From positions 372,001-436,000 of the forward strand of contig CAVTFQ010000004.1 of assembly GCA_963734055.1 (NCBI GenBank): a stretch of 64,000 nt of DNA, read 5' to 3'. The notes beneath the pieces were generated by a model. The model was given only the letters and a program-made list of their open reading frames with translations, had not been told where the DNA came from and ran no database searches. The position numbers were made by a program, and so were the translations under genes. Below are positions 9,983-20,700 of the stretch, piece by piece (within the stretch, counting starts at the first letter, position 1; each line of letters begins with the position of its first letter). The DNA comes from CAIWHR01 sp963734055 (GTDB taxonomy: Bacteria; Pseudomonadota; Gammaproteobacteria; Burkholderiales; Casimicrobiaceae).

Positions 9983-10079
9983 GGTCAGACCCGACTTTTC
10001 GAAAAAGGGGCGACTTGCATCTCCAGCGGTCGCCGTTCCTGCCGGCGTCCCGAAAAGTCGGGTCTGACCCTACTTTTCA
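9973..10079. repeat. Perfect 29-bp inverted repeat around 49 bases
   Basis: The left arm (9973-10001) contains AAAAGTAGGGTCAGACCCG and the right arm (10051-10079) is its exact reverse complement. Each arm is itself nearly palindromic around GGGTCAGACCC. A shorter relative occurs at 58503-58525 at the start of mutY. When read as protein both copies give KVGSDPTF. The 49-base centre encodes nothing visible. Possible identities are a REP-type element, a MITE, or a terminator shared by the converging genes. Confidence 0.7.
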
Positions 10080-10145
10080 GCTGCAGGCCGAGGATCCCAC
10101 CGTCGCGCTGCCGGTCAGCGGGATCGTTCCGGGCGCCGAGCGCTA
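10080..10145 (+). pseudogene. Possible 3' gene scrap next to the inverted repeat
   Basis: Immediately after the right arm, plus-strand frame 1 reads LQAEDPTVALPVSGIVPGAE-R-stop, which looks like the C-terminal end of a real protein and runs back into the repeat without a stop. It overlaps the end of the convergent VOC gene by three bases. There is no start and no recognisable family. I suspect the repeat accompanied loss of the upstream part of a gene, but chance is possible. Confidence 0.2.
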
Positions 10146-10640
10146 ACCGGTGATGGCCGCCGACGCCCTTTCCTGCTGCCAGCGATCGAGGATCGCCCGC
10201 GCGCCGTTCGTCGCCGGATCCATCATCGCGTCGTGCCCCGGCGTCTTCGCGGTAAGCTCGATCACATAGCCGTTCGGATCGCGGAAGTAGATCGACCGCA
10301 CGAAGCCGTGCTCCGAGATCCCGCGCGTTTCCAACCCGCGCGCCTTGCCCTTCGCCAGCATCGCGTCCAGCACCGGCGGCTCGACCTCGAGCGCGATGTG
10401 GAGGTCGAAGTCGTGCTGCGACTTCCATTCGAACGGCATGTCGGGCGCCTCGAAGAATGCGAGAAACGAGCCGTCGTCGAGTCGGTAGAACGTGTGCAGC
10501 ACCGCAGTCTTGCGACCGGTCATCGTCTCGCGGATGTCGAGGCTGCCCGCGAGCGGCAGCCCGAGAAAGTCCTCGTAGAAGCGCCGCGTTTCCTCGGAAT
10601 CGCGACAGCGGTACGCGTTGTGGTGCAGGCCCTTGATCAT
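10143..10640 (-). CDS. VOC (glyoxalase/dioxygenase superfamily) protein
   Basis: A 165-residue protein with one pair of beta-alpha-beta-beta-beta motifs typical of the vicinal oxygen chelate superfamily. Likely metal ligands are His in GLHHNAYRC near the N-terminus, His in FDLHIALEV in the middle and Glu in DPNGYVIELTAK near residue 135. DSEETRRFYEDFLGLPL is a classical VOC opening. Members include glyoxalases, extradiol dioxygenases and resistance lyases; the length fits a stand-alone two-motif enzyme or binding protein. The start is supported by GGAGGCCGGCG directly before the ATG. It is followed upstream on the same strand by a GST gene only 21 bases away, so the two probably form an operon, which suggests handling of electrophiles via glutathione. 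Confidence 0.8.
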   Translation of the reverse strand: MIKGLHHNAYRCRDSEETRRFYEDFLGLPLAGSLDIRETMTGRKTAVLHTFYRLDDGSFLAFFEAPDMPFEWKSQHDFDLHIALEVEPPVLDAMLAKGKARGLETRGISEHGFVRSIYFRDPNGYVIELTAKTPGHDAMMDPATNGARAILDRWQQERASAAITG

Positions 10641-10661
10641 CGCCGGCCTCCGTTCATTGAT

Positions 10662-11339
10662 CTAGATTCTGACGAAATCCTTGCCCTTGTTCGGATCGAC
10701 GACGTACTGGTAGAACGCTTCGTTGACCTTCGACCAGTTCTTGAGCTTCTTCATGTTGCCCATCCAGCGCGAGATGTTCGGGTACGCGCCGAGGTTGCAT
10801 TGGATCGCCTCGCCGCCGAGCACCATCATCGCCCCGAGATAGTCGGCGATCGTGGTCGCGTCGCCGCAGAGGTAGTTGTTGCGCGGGCCGATCAGGCTCT
10901 GGTCGAGCACCTTGAGCCAGCCGAGCGCCTTGTCCTTCCCGTACGCAAGCGTCCCCGCCTGCACGACGTCGTCGGGCCGCTTCATGAACGGAAAGATCTG
11001 CGGATAGACGAAGCCGTACGAATAATCGCGGTAGAAGCCCGTGTTGAACCAGTCCATCCGCTCGTTGACGTGTGCACGCTGGCGGGGGTCCTTGGGATAC
11101 GCGGGCGAGCCCGTCTTGTCCGCGAGGTACTTGAGGATCGACGAGCTCTCGGTCAGCCGAAAATCCCCGTCGTCGAGCACGGGCACCTGGTGGCTCGGAT
11201 TGATCTTCTCGTACTCCGGCTGGTATTGCTCGCCGGTGAAGAGGTCGACGACTTGCATGTCGAGCGGGATGCCGGACTCCAGGGCGAACAGCACGACCGG
11301 CCGGCTCGTCGTCGACACCGGGTGATAGTAGAGCTTCAT
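10662..11339 (-). CDS. Glutathione S-transferase
   Basis: A 225-residue protein with an N-terminal thioredoxin-like domain (residues 1-80). It contains the cis-proline and glutathione-binding motif QVPVLDDGDFRLTESSSIL, which ends with the Glu-Ser pair that contacts the gamma-glutamyl group. An all-helical C-terminal domain follows. A Ser in YYHPVSTTSRP near residue 9 is in the position used by theta-type bacterial GSTs for activating glutathione. GGAGATTTCC precedes the start. It is transcribed with the VOC gene directly downstream. The specific substrate is unknown; glutathione conjugation or thiol transfer are both possible. Confidence 0.85.
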   Translation of the reverse strand: MKLYYHPVSTTSRPVVLFALESGIPLDMQVVDLFTGEQYQPEYEKINPSHQVPVLDDGDFRLTESSSILKYLADKTGSPAYPKDPRQRAHVNERMDWFNTGFYRDYSYGFVYPQIFPFMKRPDDVVQAGTLAYGKDKALGWLKVLDQSLIGPRNNYLCGDATTIADYLGAMMVLGGEAIQCNLGAYPNISRWMGNMKKLKNWSKVNEAFYQYVVDPNKGKDFVRI

Positions 11340-11524
11340 GGAAATCTCCGCGATGGCGAGGGTCCGCGGCGGAAACGCCCCGCCGCGAGGATGTCCATGA
11401 TGTCACGAAATCGCTCGCGCGGGATGCGCGGCACGAGCCCCGGTGGACAGTCTGCCGGGAGGGTTACTGCAGCTCGAGGCGAGCAACTTACGCAATACGG
11501 GAATGGCGGCGGGTCGAGCCGCAC

Positions 11525-11638
11525 TCCGAGCCGGCGGATCCACTCCAGCTTCTGCGCAGTCGGGAGGACGCGCGCGATGCTTTGGAGGCCGTCGCGCAGG
11601 GCGACTCCGCGGATGACGGCTTCCGGGCGCGCGGGCAT
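11525..11638 (-). pseudogene. N-terminal scrap of a hydroxymethylglutaryl-CoA lyase-like gene
   Basis: From the ATG at 11638 the translation includes VALRDGLQSIARVLPTAQK followed by LEWIRRL. RDGLQ is the signature at the start of the HMG-CoA lyase/DRE-TIM fold, and the spacing to KLEWI matches the first helix. After about 38 residues similarity stops and the frame continues as Pro/Arg-rich sequence. The remaining ~260 residues of the enzyme are absent. The rest of the 337-base gap (11340-11676) shows no other gene. Confidence 0.55.
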
Positions 11639-11676
11639 GCCCGCAAGTCTCGGCGCTCCGCATCACTGTCGGCCGC

Positions 11677-14049
11677 TTACGGGAAATTGATCGTCCAAGG
11701 GACAGCATTCGATACCGGGATCGTCGTCAACCCGGCGGATGTGCAGATATTGCGAAGATCGCCCGCCCCGCATGGCGCAATCGCATACTGGTACCCGGCA
11801 AAGAAATCGAGACGGTAGTCGCTCCACATACCGCGATATGGGGTCACCTCACGAGTTCGCTGATACAGGGTGCCACCCGGCGAGTCAAACGCGGCGACGG
11901 GCAGGTCTGTCGTGCTCGGAGACCCGATTCCCGCCATGTTGTAATCGACCACGACATGCTGCGCCCCGAGATCCGTAAGGAAGGCAAGTTGCGCGTAGCC
12001 TTTGGGTGCGATCTGCCCCAGCGTCGCAATGGGCGTCGTCGCACCGCCGAGCTTGACGTCGACCTGCGTCATCGTCTGGGTCGCGGCGTTCGGCTGGAAC
12101 GTGTCGGTCGCGCCGTTGTAGAGATAGTCGGAATCGTTCACAACTGCGAGGTAGTTGGGCTCGGAGATGTTCTTGGTTGCGACGACGACTGCGTCGGCCT
12201 CGTTTCCCAGTTGGCCCCGGAAGACGACTTGAAGGTAGATGTCGGTAGCATTGATCGGAATAGGACTGGAAAACGAGAAGTCCAGCGGCTGCTGTTCACC
12301 GGCGGCGAGCGAGCCATTCGGAAGCTTCCAGTGGAAGAGAGCATCCGACACGACAATCTCCTCGCTCTCCGACCGGCAGCCGTAACCGATGAAAGACGGA
12401 GCCCCGGGATCCCCTGACAGATCCGGGACGTAACAGTTGTTGCGTCGGAACTTGGCGACCGCGAAGTACGTCCCGGAACCCAACGTCTCGCCCGAGCTGG
12501 TCGTGTTCTTGAGCTTGAGCCGAATTCTGCCGAAGCCGCACGTGTCCTTGCAGATCGGCGCACCGTTGTCGGCTATCGCGAATGCTCCTTCTTCCGGCAG
12601 GTCAATCTGCAGGCTACCGCGGAAAAAGCGTTGTAGCAGGCCGACTCCATAAGCGACAGCGCGAGGCAGCAGTTGCTTAGCTTGGGCATCGTAATTTTGC
12701 CGCGTCAGGTGAAATCCCGGCAAAGCGCTTCGCCGCTGCATGAATTCGTCCCAAAGACTGACGCTGGTCAAAGGTACATCCACGGCATTGAACGCAAGAT
12801 TCTGATTGTCGATTACGACGCCTCTGCTATACAGATAAACAGGGCCAACGCTTGCGCTTGGCGCGATCGGTGATCCGTCCCACCGGGTTGGTGCGACCGT
12901 CGTGACAGTGTAGGCGGCGATCGAGTTAGGCGGCCACACGTAGTCAGCATTTCCAAGATTCTTGCCGGCGGAAAAGAACTGCGTGTTGCTATAGTCGGCG
13001 AGGCCCTGCCCTCCGACGGCAGCCCCAGGCGCGGTGCTGAAGAACTGGCTGTACTTAGTGAATCCGCTCGGCGCTGGATAATCGCGGCAATTGCCGCCCG
13101 GGTCGCATATCTGAAATGGCAATTGCGTGGCGGCAATTCCGATATCAGCCGTGAGCACGTCATACCTGATCGAGAATGACTTCGCACCGCGCGCGCGCGC
13201 GTCCATGTAGGCTTCGAAAACGCTCTTGTGGCCGGCCACTGGAGGCGCGCCAACGTGCGGATCGTTCCGGGTATGTTGCGGTTGTGCCATGTCCTGAAGC
13301 AAGTGCAATACGTCGCCAAGCCCACGGAAGGTGGTTCCCCAGTAGGCCTTTCGCATGGTCCATTTGCTCGCGGCGTCAGGTGGCAGCGCAAGATCGACCC
13401 AGGCACCGTGAACATCCAACGTCTTCATGGTAAGTGCACGAAATATCGCTTCCTTTACGTCGGCGATCGTGAAGTGATTGCGTCGACCGGGGTCCGACTG
13501 AGGCGATGGCAAAAACGCGTCGAAGGCCCCCGCAGCCCAATCCGGCGCCCGCTTCCCCAACGCCACGCCAACCGTGAGTGGCCGGTTGTATACCGGATCG
13601 TAGAAGTGATGGAGCACGCGAGTTACAGGCCCGTCGAGCACATCATAAAGATCGTCCTGGGGGTTATCGCCCCCGACATCGCGAGGCACGTCGTCTTCGC
13701 GAACAGCGCCGGCCATTATCCATCCGCCAATACTTAGCGGGTCAATAATGTCAGAGGAGCCTTGCACTTCCTTGATAATTCTTGCCTCAAACTGCGTGCG
13801 CGATCGGCTTAGAACAGTGTTGGTGGACTGCTTAACATCAAAGTAAGTCTTACCTAGTGAAGCTGTCGCAAGCGGAGCTCCTCCTGCATCAGCCCCGACC
13901 CCTAGGTCTTGAAGGAGAGTCGGATGATCTGCAAGGAGTCTCTCTGCTGTCTTTGCAGCAAGGAGCGCGTGAGTCGACAACTCAAACGCCGCCGCGACTG
14001 ACGGTAGTAATGCGATGAATCCGGTAAGTCCGCTCGCCATGCGAATCAT
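11677..14049 (-). CDS. Exported zinc-dependent phospholipase C / S1-P1 nuclease-like protein with long C-terminal region
   Basis: A 790-residue protein starting with a signal peptide (MIRMASGLTGFIALLPSVAA). The mature part opens with FELSTHALLAAKTAERLL, where a histidine follows the N-terminus closely as in zinc phospholipase C and P1 nuclease. Other fold features are HHFYDP around residue 145 and the metal motif GDVLHLLQDMAQPQHTRND (His-x3-Asp then His). It should hydrolyse phosphodiester bonds of lipids or nucleic acids outside the cytoplasm. The C-terminal ~350 residues are beta-rich and unassigned. Its start overlaps the preceding stop as ATGA, so it is the last gene of a coupled four-gene operon. 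Base composition is visibly less GC-rich than its neighbours, suggesting acquisition. The catalytic class (lipase or nuclease) is not decided by sequence alone. Confidence 0.65.
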   Translation of the reverse strand: MIRMASGLTGFIALLPSVAAAFELSTHALLAAKTAERLLADHPTLLQDLGVGADAGGAPLATASLGKTYFDVKQSTNTVLSRSRTQFEARIIKEVQGSSDIIDPLSIGGWIMAGAVREDDVPRDVGGDNPQDDLYDVLDGPVTRVLHHFYDPVYNRPLTVGVALGKRAPDWAAGAFDAFLPSPQSDPGRRNHFTIADVKEAIFRALTMKTLDVHGAWVDLALPPDAASKWTMRKAYWGTTFRGLGDVLHLLQDMAQPQHTRNDPHVGAPPVAGHKSVFEAYMDARARGAKSFSIRYDVLTADIGIAATQLPFQICDPGGNCRDYPAPSGFTKYSQFFSTAPGAAVGGQGLADYSNTQFFSAGKNLGNADYVWPPNSIAAYTVTTVAPTRWDGSPIAPSASVGPVYLYSRGVVIDNQNLAFNAVDVPLTSVSLWDEFMQRRSALPGFHLTRQNYDAQAKQLLPRAVAYGVGLLQRFFRGSLQIDLPEEGAFAIADNGAPICKDTCGFGRIRLKLKNTTSSGETLGSGTYFAVAKFRRNNCYVPDLSGDPGAPSFIGYGCRSESEEIVVSDALFHWKLPNGSLAAGEQQPLDFSFSSPIPINATDIYLQVVFRGQLGNEADAVVVATKNISEPNYLAVVNDSDYLYNGATDTFQPNAATQTMTQVDVKLGGATTPIATLGQIAPKGYAQLAFLTDLGAQHVVVDYNMAGIGSPSTTDLPVAAFDSPGGTLYQRTREVTPYRGMWSDYRLDFFAGYQYAIAPCGAGDLRNICTSAGLTTIPVSNAVPWTINFP

Positions 14050-14748
14050 TGAAGTTCCCTTTGCACGTTACTTGGCAGCAAAACGAGCGGGTCGTTTCCG
14101 TGATCAGGCGCGTCCGATGGAAGAGCCAACCAAGCGTCCGCGGCGATCCAACGCATTCGCTGTTCAACGTCAGTCGTTTGCGCGGGGGTACTCGCGAGCG
14201 GTCTAGCTTCCTTGAGAGCATCCCTGAAAAGCGGAAACAGGTTACGCATGCTTGTCCCCGCAGACGTACAGCTCATGCCGCTGAATACCCGGTAAGAGAT
14301 AAACTCCAGTCTTTCCGACGCCCCCGCTGAAAACGGCTTCATATAGACGTCCTCAGGACGCTGCTCAGCTTCGCGAGTATGTACAGCTACGCTCTCGTAT
14401 CCGGGGCGATACGCATCCGAGCCCCATTCGGCCATCGAAATGAGCGATAGGCGGAAAGTGCCACCACCGTGCCGTCTGATACCGACCGTTCTGGTCACTG
14501 ACTGCGGTCTCCACGTGAACGCAGTATGAGGTCGAGTGAGCAAGCCCAATCGTGCTCGATTGCCATCGGGCGACTACGATTGCACCGGCAATGGGGTTCC
14601 CAGTGTTGACGTCGATGACATGCCCCACAACGGGGCCATCTCCGATGGAAAACCCGATTATCAATTGCGCGATCCCGACCAAGAGGACTACGGCGCCGAC
14701 GGCTATCACATGCTTGCGACGGCGGATGCGTTTCTCGTAGATGTCCAT
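14046..14748 (-). CDS. Membrane-anchored carboxypeptidase-regulatory-like domain protein, frameshifted
   Basis: The N-terminus is basic (MDIYEKRIRRRKHV) and followed by one transmembrane segment (IAVGAVVLLVGIAQLIIGFS). A transthyretin-like fold then follows: GHVIDVNTGNPIAGAIVVAR and, after ~25 residues, SDQNGRYQTARWW, the pattern of carboxypeptidase regulatory-like modules. At about 14455 the frame shifts by one base (WWHF then RLSLISMAEWG); the second part continues for ~145 residues to a stop overlapping the next start as ATGA. Together they make ~233 residues. The start lies 19 bases after the stop of the Ig-repeat gene, so it belongs to the same operon. GC is lower than in the surroundings. 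The function is unknown; such domains usually stabilise or bind at the envelope. Confidence 0.55.
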
Positions 14749-14767
14749 TTCGCACGCTGCGGATCAA

Positions 14768-17700
14768 TCACATGCCATCGATTCGCCAAACTCCATCCTC
14801 ACTTCGTATCACGTAAATCTGAAACGTCTGCAATCCGTTTGTCCCGTTTCTCGACATTGCGATTTCCGCCAATTCGTCCGTGACGACTACCCACTGAATT
14901 GTGCCGAGCTGTGGCGCGATTGTGCCCATCTCGGACTGGAGAGCCGCAAAGATCGTCTGATATCGGGCCTGCATTGAGCCGGTGATGGCGGAAAGCGCGG
15001 CCGAGATATTGCCCGCCGCGAGGCGGTCCAGCATGCCCAGGAATACGCCGCCGGTGATCACGGCGAGGTCACGCGGGTCGCGCGCGAGGATTCGCCGAAG
15101 CGTCGAGTAGATCACAGTGTTTGTGGCGCTGAAGACCTTCACGCGAACGGCATAGGTGCCGGGGCTCGGAAACGTCAAATCCAGTTGAACCTCGTTGTCA
15201 GTCAACGCGGTCAACGTCTGCTCCGGCGTCCCATCATCGTCGATATCGATCTCGATCCGCTGAAACGCGACCTTCCCGCGGTTCGTGATGGTCATCGTTG
15301 AGGATAGCGGCGCGAGGCCCTCCTGCGGGTCGACGTCCACCCGGAACGGCGCGGCGCCGGTGCTGCCCAGCGTGATGATTCGGGTGACCGGGCTGCCGTC
15401 CTGGGTGTTCAGCGTCACCGTCAGGGAATTCGTTCCCGGCTGCAGCGGGATCCCATCGACGAAGAAGCGGCCGTTGCGATCGAGCGCGGCTCCCCTCCCG
15501 TTGACGATGACGGCGGAGTTCGTCGGCGCCTGCACGGTTCCGCTGATCGAAGCATTGTCGTCGGCGACGCTTCCGCCATCGATGCCGGCGTCGATGGCGA
15601 TGGTGGACGCCGCGAGCGATGTCACGTTCACGGAGCCGGAGCTCGCGGTGAAACCGGCAACGTTGCGCACCTTGGCGCTCACAGTGTGCGCTCCCACGGA
15701 GACCCCCGTCCAGACAATGGAATAAGGCGCAGTCGTACGGCTGCCGAGAAACACGCCATCCCCGTAGAAATCGACCTGCGCAATCGCCCCGCCGGTTTCG
15801 ACCGGGCCCGCTGTAATTCGAATGTCCGCCGGGGATACGTAGGCCTGCCCGGGATACGGCTCGGCCAAGGTAACCGCGAGATCGCCGACGTCGACGGATA
15901 TGGGTGCCGATGTCGGGGCGTAGCCGTCCACCGCGATTGCCTTCGCCGTCAGCGCGTGCACGCCGGAAGGGGCGCCCGTCCACGTGTAGCTGACGGTCGC
16001 CGAGGTCGATCCGGCCGCGACGCTGGCGCTTCCGACGAGAGCCCCGTCGGCCATGAAATCGACGCGCGCCAACGAGTGACCCGGGGTCGTCGCCTGCGCC
16101 GTCATCGTGATCGATTGGCCTCCTGCGTACAGGCTGCCGTCCGCCGGGGCGGTGAGCACGACTGCGGGCGGCGCCGCGACCGTCACGTGCACCGGCGCCG
16201 ACGTGACCTTCCCCCCCGCGTAGACACCCACCGCGGTAATCCAGTACTCCCCTACCCCGACCCCCGACCACGTTGCCGACCAGGGCGCTTGCGTCGACGA
16301 GGCGATCAGACCACCGTTGATATTGACGCTCCAGTAGTATTCGACCCGCGTGACGATGTGATTCGGATCGGCGAGATTGACGGCCAGCGGGATTGCCGCC
16401 GGCGCGTACAACGTCTGACCGTCGACAGGCGAAGTGAGCTTGATGCTCGTGCCGCTCGCCGCGCCATTTACGGTGAAGCTCACCGGCGTCGTGATCACCG
16501 TCGGCGAAAACGCGGCGGTCACGACTGCATAGACGCTCTGCGCACCGGACGAGAAGGCGGCGCCGATCGCATAAGGTGGCGACGTGCGGGAGCCGAGCAG
16601 GATATTTCCCGAATAGAAATCGACCTTGGCGATCGTACTGTCCGGCGCCACGGCATCCACCGCCAGCGTGACCGCCGAACTGTAGCTCGCGCCTGGTGTC
16701 GGGCTCGTCATCACGGCGGCGATCGGCCGGGAGATGACTCCCACGACCGCAAAGGCAGGCGCCCCGTGCGCGAGCTCTCTGTACCGCGCGTCCAAGGCCC
16801 GCGCACTGATCACGTGCAAGCCGCTGGACGGCGAGGCCAGCGTGCCGGCATAGGGTGGCGACGCGGGCCACGAGAGCAGGCGCGAGTTGTCGTCGAACTC
16901 GACCCGGGCGACACTCCCCCCAGGATCCGACAAGGTCGCCGAATACGGGATGCTCTGCGGAATGAAGCCCGAGAGAAGCGGGACGATCTGCTCGCCGACC
17001 GGCGCCTGAAGCGTGACCGCAGGCGGATTCGGCACCTCGATGCTCACCGTGACCGGTTCGGAGGTCGAGGCGAAGCCGCGCGTGTCGGTGAGCCTCGCGG
17101 TGACGACATAGCTTCCCGCGGCCACGTCGCGCCAGACGACCCTGAATTCGTCGTCCGAAGCGTTGGGCGCGGCCGATGTGCCGACCACCGACCCGTTCGC
17201 GAGGAACTCGATCTTGGCAACCGACGATGATCCGCCGGTGCTCGCGGCGGACAGCACGATCGTCGCCGGAGCCCTGAACACGATCGGTTCGACGCCCTGC
17301 GGGCTGTAGGGCGACGTAATGCGGGCAGTGACGCTCGAAGGCGGTGCGGTCTCCAGGACCTGGAACGACGCCGGATCCGAGACCGTGACGGCACCACGAT
17401 CGTCGGTCGCTTCGGCCCATACCAGGTAGTAATCGACGTTGACGCCTCCCGGCGGCGGGTCGGTATAGGGGACCGCGGGCCACGTCACCTGATAAGGGGG
17501 CGCCGTCACCGCGCCGACAAGCACGGGCTCGGGATCGCCGATGACGCCCACGGCCTGCTTGTAGAACCGCACCGCGGTGACGGTGCCGTCCGGGTCGGCG
17601 GCGTCGGCGCCGAGCAGGACGTTCGGCAACGACGACGGCGAAATGAAGATCTGGCCGTTGTCGGGCGCAGTCAGGCTGACGCTCGGCGGCTGGTTCACGA

Positions 17701-20700
17701 CGACGGTCACTGTGACCGGCGCCGACATCGTGGACCCACCCTTGCTGTCGGTCGCTTTCGCGGTGAGAACGAACGTTCCGGTCTCGGCGGTCGCCCACGC
17801 ATAGCTATAGGGCGACGTCGTGTCGGTGCCGATTAGCGCTCCGTCGCGGTAGAACTCGACCTTGCCGACGGTGCCGTCGGAGTCCGTCGCCGTCGCGGCG
17901 ATCGTCACGATCGAGCCGCCCACGAGCTGCGCGCCGGAGGACGGGCTCGTGATCGCCACCGTCGGCGGCCGATTCGGGTTGACCGTGATCGTGACCGGCG
18001 CCGACACCTTCACGGCGCCGAGGTTGTCGGTTGCCTTCGCGGTGAGCACGTACGTGCCCGCGGTGGCGCTCGTCCAGACGTAGCTGTATGGCGCCGTCGT
18101 GTCGCTCCCGAGCAGCGCGCCGTCGCGGTAGAACTCGACCTTGGTGATCGTCCCGTCGGCGTCGCTCGCGCTGGCGTTGATCGTGATCGACGCCGGCAGC
18201 ACGATCACCGCATCGTTGGCAGGCGCCGTGATGCTGACCGTCGGGGGCTTGTTGACCTTCACGTTGACGATGGCCGAAGTCGTGATTGCGCCGCGGTCGT
18301 CGGTCGCCTTCGCCGTCAGCGCGTAATTGCCCCCGGCGACGTTCGTCCACGTGTACGTGTAGGGCGGAGCCGCCAGCGTCGCGAGCCGCGTCGAGCCCTT
18401 GTAGAACTCTACCTTGGTCACCGAGCCATCGGCGTCGGTTGCAGTCGCCGCGAGGTTGATCGTGGCCGGCGCCGTGTAGACGCTGTTGTTCGCAGGCGCG
18501 GTGATCGCCACCGTCGGCGGAACATTGGCTTTGACGTGGACGGTGGCGATCGTCGAGGTCGCGGTCGTGCCCTTGCTGTCGGTGGCCTTCGCCGTCAGCG
18601 GATAGTCGCCGACCGGGACGTTGCCCCACGTGTAGGCGTAGGGGGACGTCGTGTCCGTCGCGAGCAGGGTCGCCCCCTTGTAGAACTCGACCTTGGTCAG
18701 CGTGGCGCCGGTCGCGGTGGCGGCGGCCGTCGCCGCCAGCGCGATCGATGCCGGCGCGACGAAAGTGGCGTTGTTCGCCGGGGTGGTGAGCGACGTCGTT
18801 GGCGCGGAGCCGCACGGGTTCGCCGCAGCGAACTCCGCGCTCACTTCGGTCGCCGTCAGCGCCCGCTTGAAGAGCCTGACTTCGTCGAGCTGGCCGCCGA
18901 AGCGATAGCTCGTGCTGGCGCCCAGGCCGCCGATTCGCAGCGTCGCCGCCACGACGGCGTTCGCATTGTTCGGAGCGCCCGCGCGCTGCGTCAGCGTCTG
19001 CGGGACGCCATCGACGTACAGCTTGTTGGAACCGACCGCGCCGTTCGTGAACTCGGCGACGATGTGATGCCACTTCCCGGCGAGACCGGCCGACGGAATG
19101 CCGAAGACGTCGCCGTTCTGCGTGCCGAAGCCAAAGGCGCCGCCGTTCAGAAGCAGGCCCTCGGTGATCCAACCGATCGGCATCGCTCCGTTCGTGCCGT
19201 TCCAGTACATCCAGAAGGCGACGGTCGTCTTCGCCGCGGCGGCCGTCGAGACAGCGAGGCCCGCAGCGTCGAATGCGCCGCCCGTGAGGCTCGCCGCCTT
19301 GCAGGTGTCGGGCTTGGGAGCGCTTGCTGCCGACGCGACGGCCGTCAGCGTGCCGGTCGGCGTCGCGTTGTGAGCGCCTGCGGCGTCGACGGCGACGCCC
19401 GACGTCGTCCACCCGTCGTTGAACAGCCAAGCATCGATCGGGCTCGGCCGAGCACCCGCCTTCACCGTCACGTTGACCGCACTCGAGGTCGCGGTCGCCC
19501 CGAGGGTGTCGGTCGCCTTGGCAGTCAGCGCGTACGTGCCCACCTGCACGTTCGACCAGCCGAAGTTGTACGGGGCGACGGTCGCCGATCCCAGGAGCGT
19601 GGTCCCCGCGTAGAACTCGACCTTGGCGATCGACGCGCCGGTGCCGGGCGTCGCGGTCGCCTTGATCGTCGTCGTGAGCGGCGCCGTGAACGACGAGGGG
19701 TTGGCCGGCGCGGTGATCGTGATCGTCGGAACCGACATCGCGTGCCGTCGCGGTCCGCCTGACTCGATCGGCCACGTGACGATCGCCTCGTTCGACCGGT
19801 TGCCCCAGGCGTCCGTCACCCACGAGCGCAATGGTGGCGCGACCTGCCAGGGGGCCGTCGGCACGCGTCCCGAGAACAGGCCGGGGACATCGTCGGCGCG
19901 GAACAGCGCGCTCCGATCGTCGCCGCCGCCGAGCGCCCACAGCCGCAGTCCGCGCAGGTACCCGAGCGTCGGCGTGCACGCAAGCGCGTCGCAACGGACC
20001 GATGCCTGGAACGTGAGCGGCGTCGACGCATCGCCCGGCAGAACGGCGGAGAGATCCTGGTCGAGGCGAAGATCCACTCGTGCCGCCTCCGCCGCGAAGC
20101 GATCCACAGGGGACGCGCCGGGAATGCGCACGACGGTGCCGTCGGACAGCCCGATGAAGCCGAAGCCGGACCGGTCGCCAAACCAGAGGACGGAACCGTT
20201 CGCGTCCTGCGCAATGCCGACGGGCTCGACCAACGCCTCGGAGGCAAGGGCCCCGGGCAACCGTTCCCTCGCATCGCGATCGAAGTGCTGGATGCGCGGA
20301 CCCGCGACCAGCGTGAGCACACCGGTGCGGGCATCGATGTCTGCGGCGACAGGAGCGACGAGGTCGATGACCGCGCGCGGTGCGAGGCCGAACAGGACGT
20401 CGAACTGGACCGCCGCGCCCGCGCGCACGAGCCAGACGTATCCGGCGAGCGGATCGGCGAGCAACGCCGTGACTCCGCTGCCCGGCAGCCGCGCGAATTC
20501 GGCGCGCCCCACGATCGTCCCGCCGGAATCGATCCGCACGAGCGAACTCGCCGTGGCGGCGAAGATCGCATCCGGCCCCATCGTCGCAATCGCCAGCGTC
20601 TCGCCGTCGAGGCCGATCTCGCGCCCACGCGAGCCGGACGCATCGAAGTGGACGAGCGCCGGCCCGATACCGGCCCAAACGCCACTCTCGGCGCGATCGG

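Noticed and set aside
10233..11690. A 485-codon plus-strand frame opposite the VOC and GST genes
   Set aside because: It is the reverse-strand shadow of two well-recognised genes.
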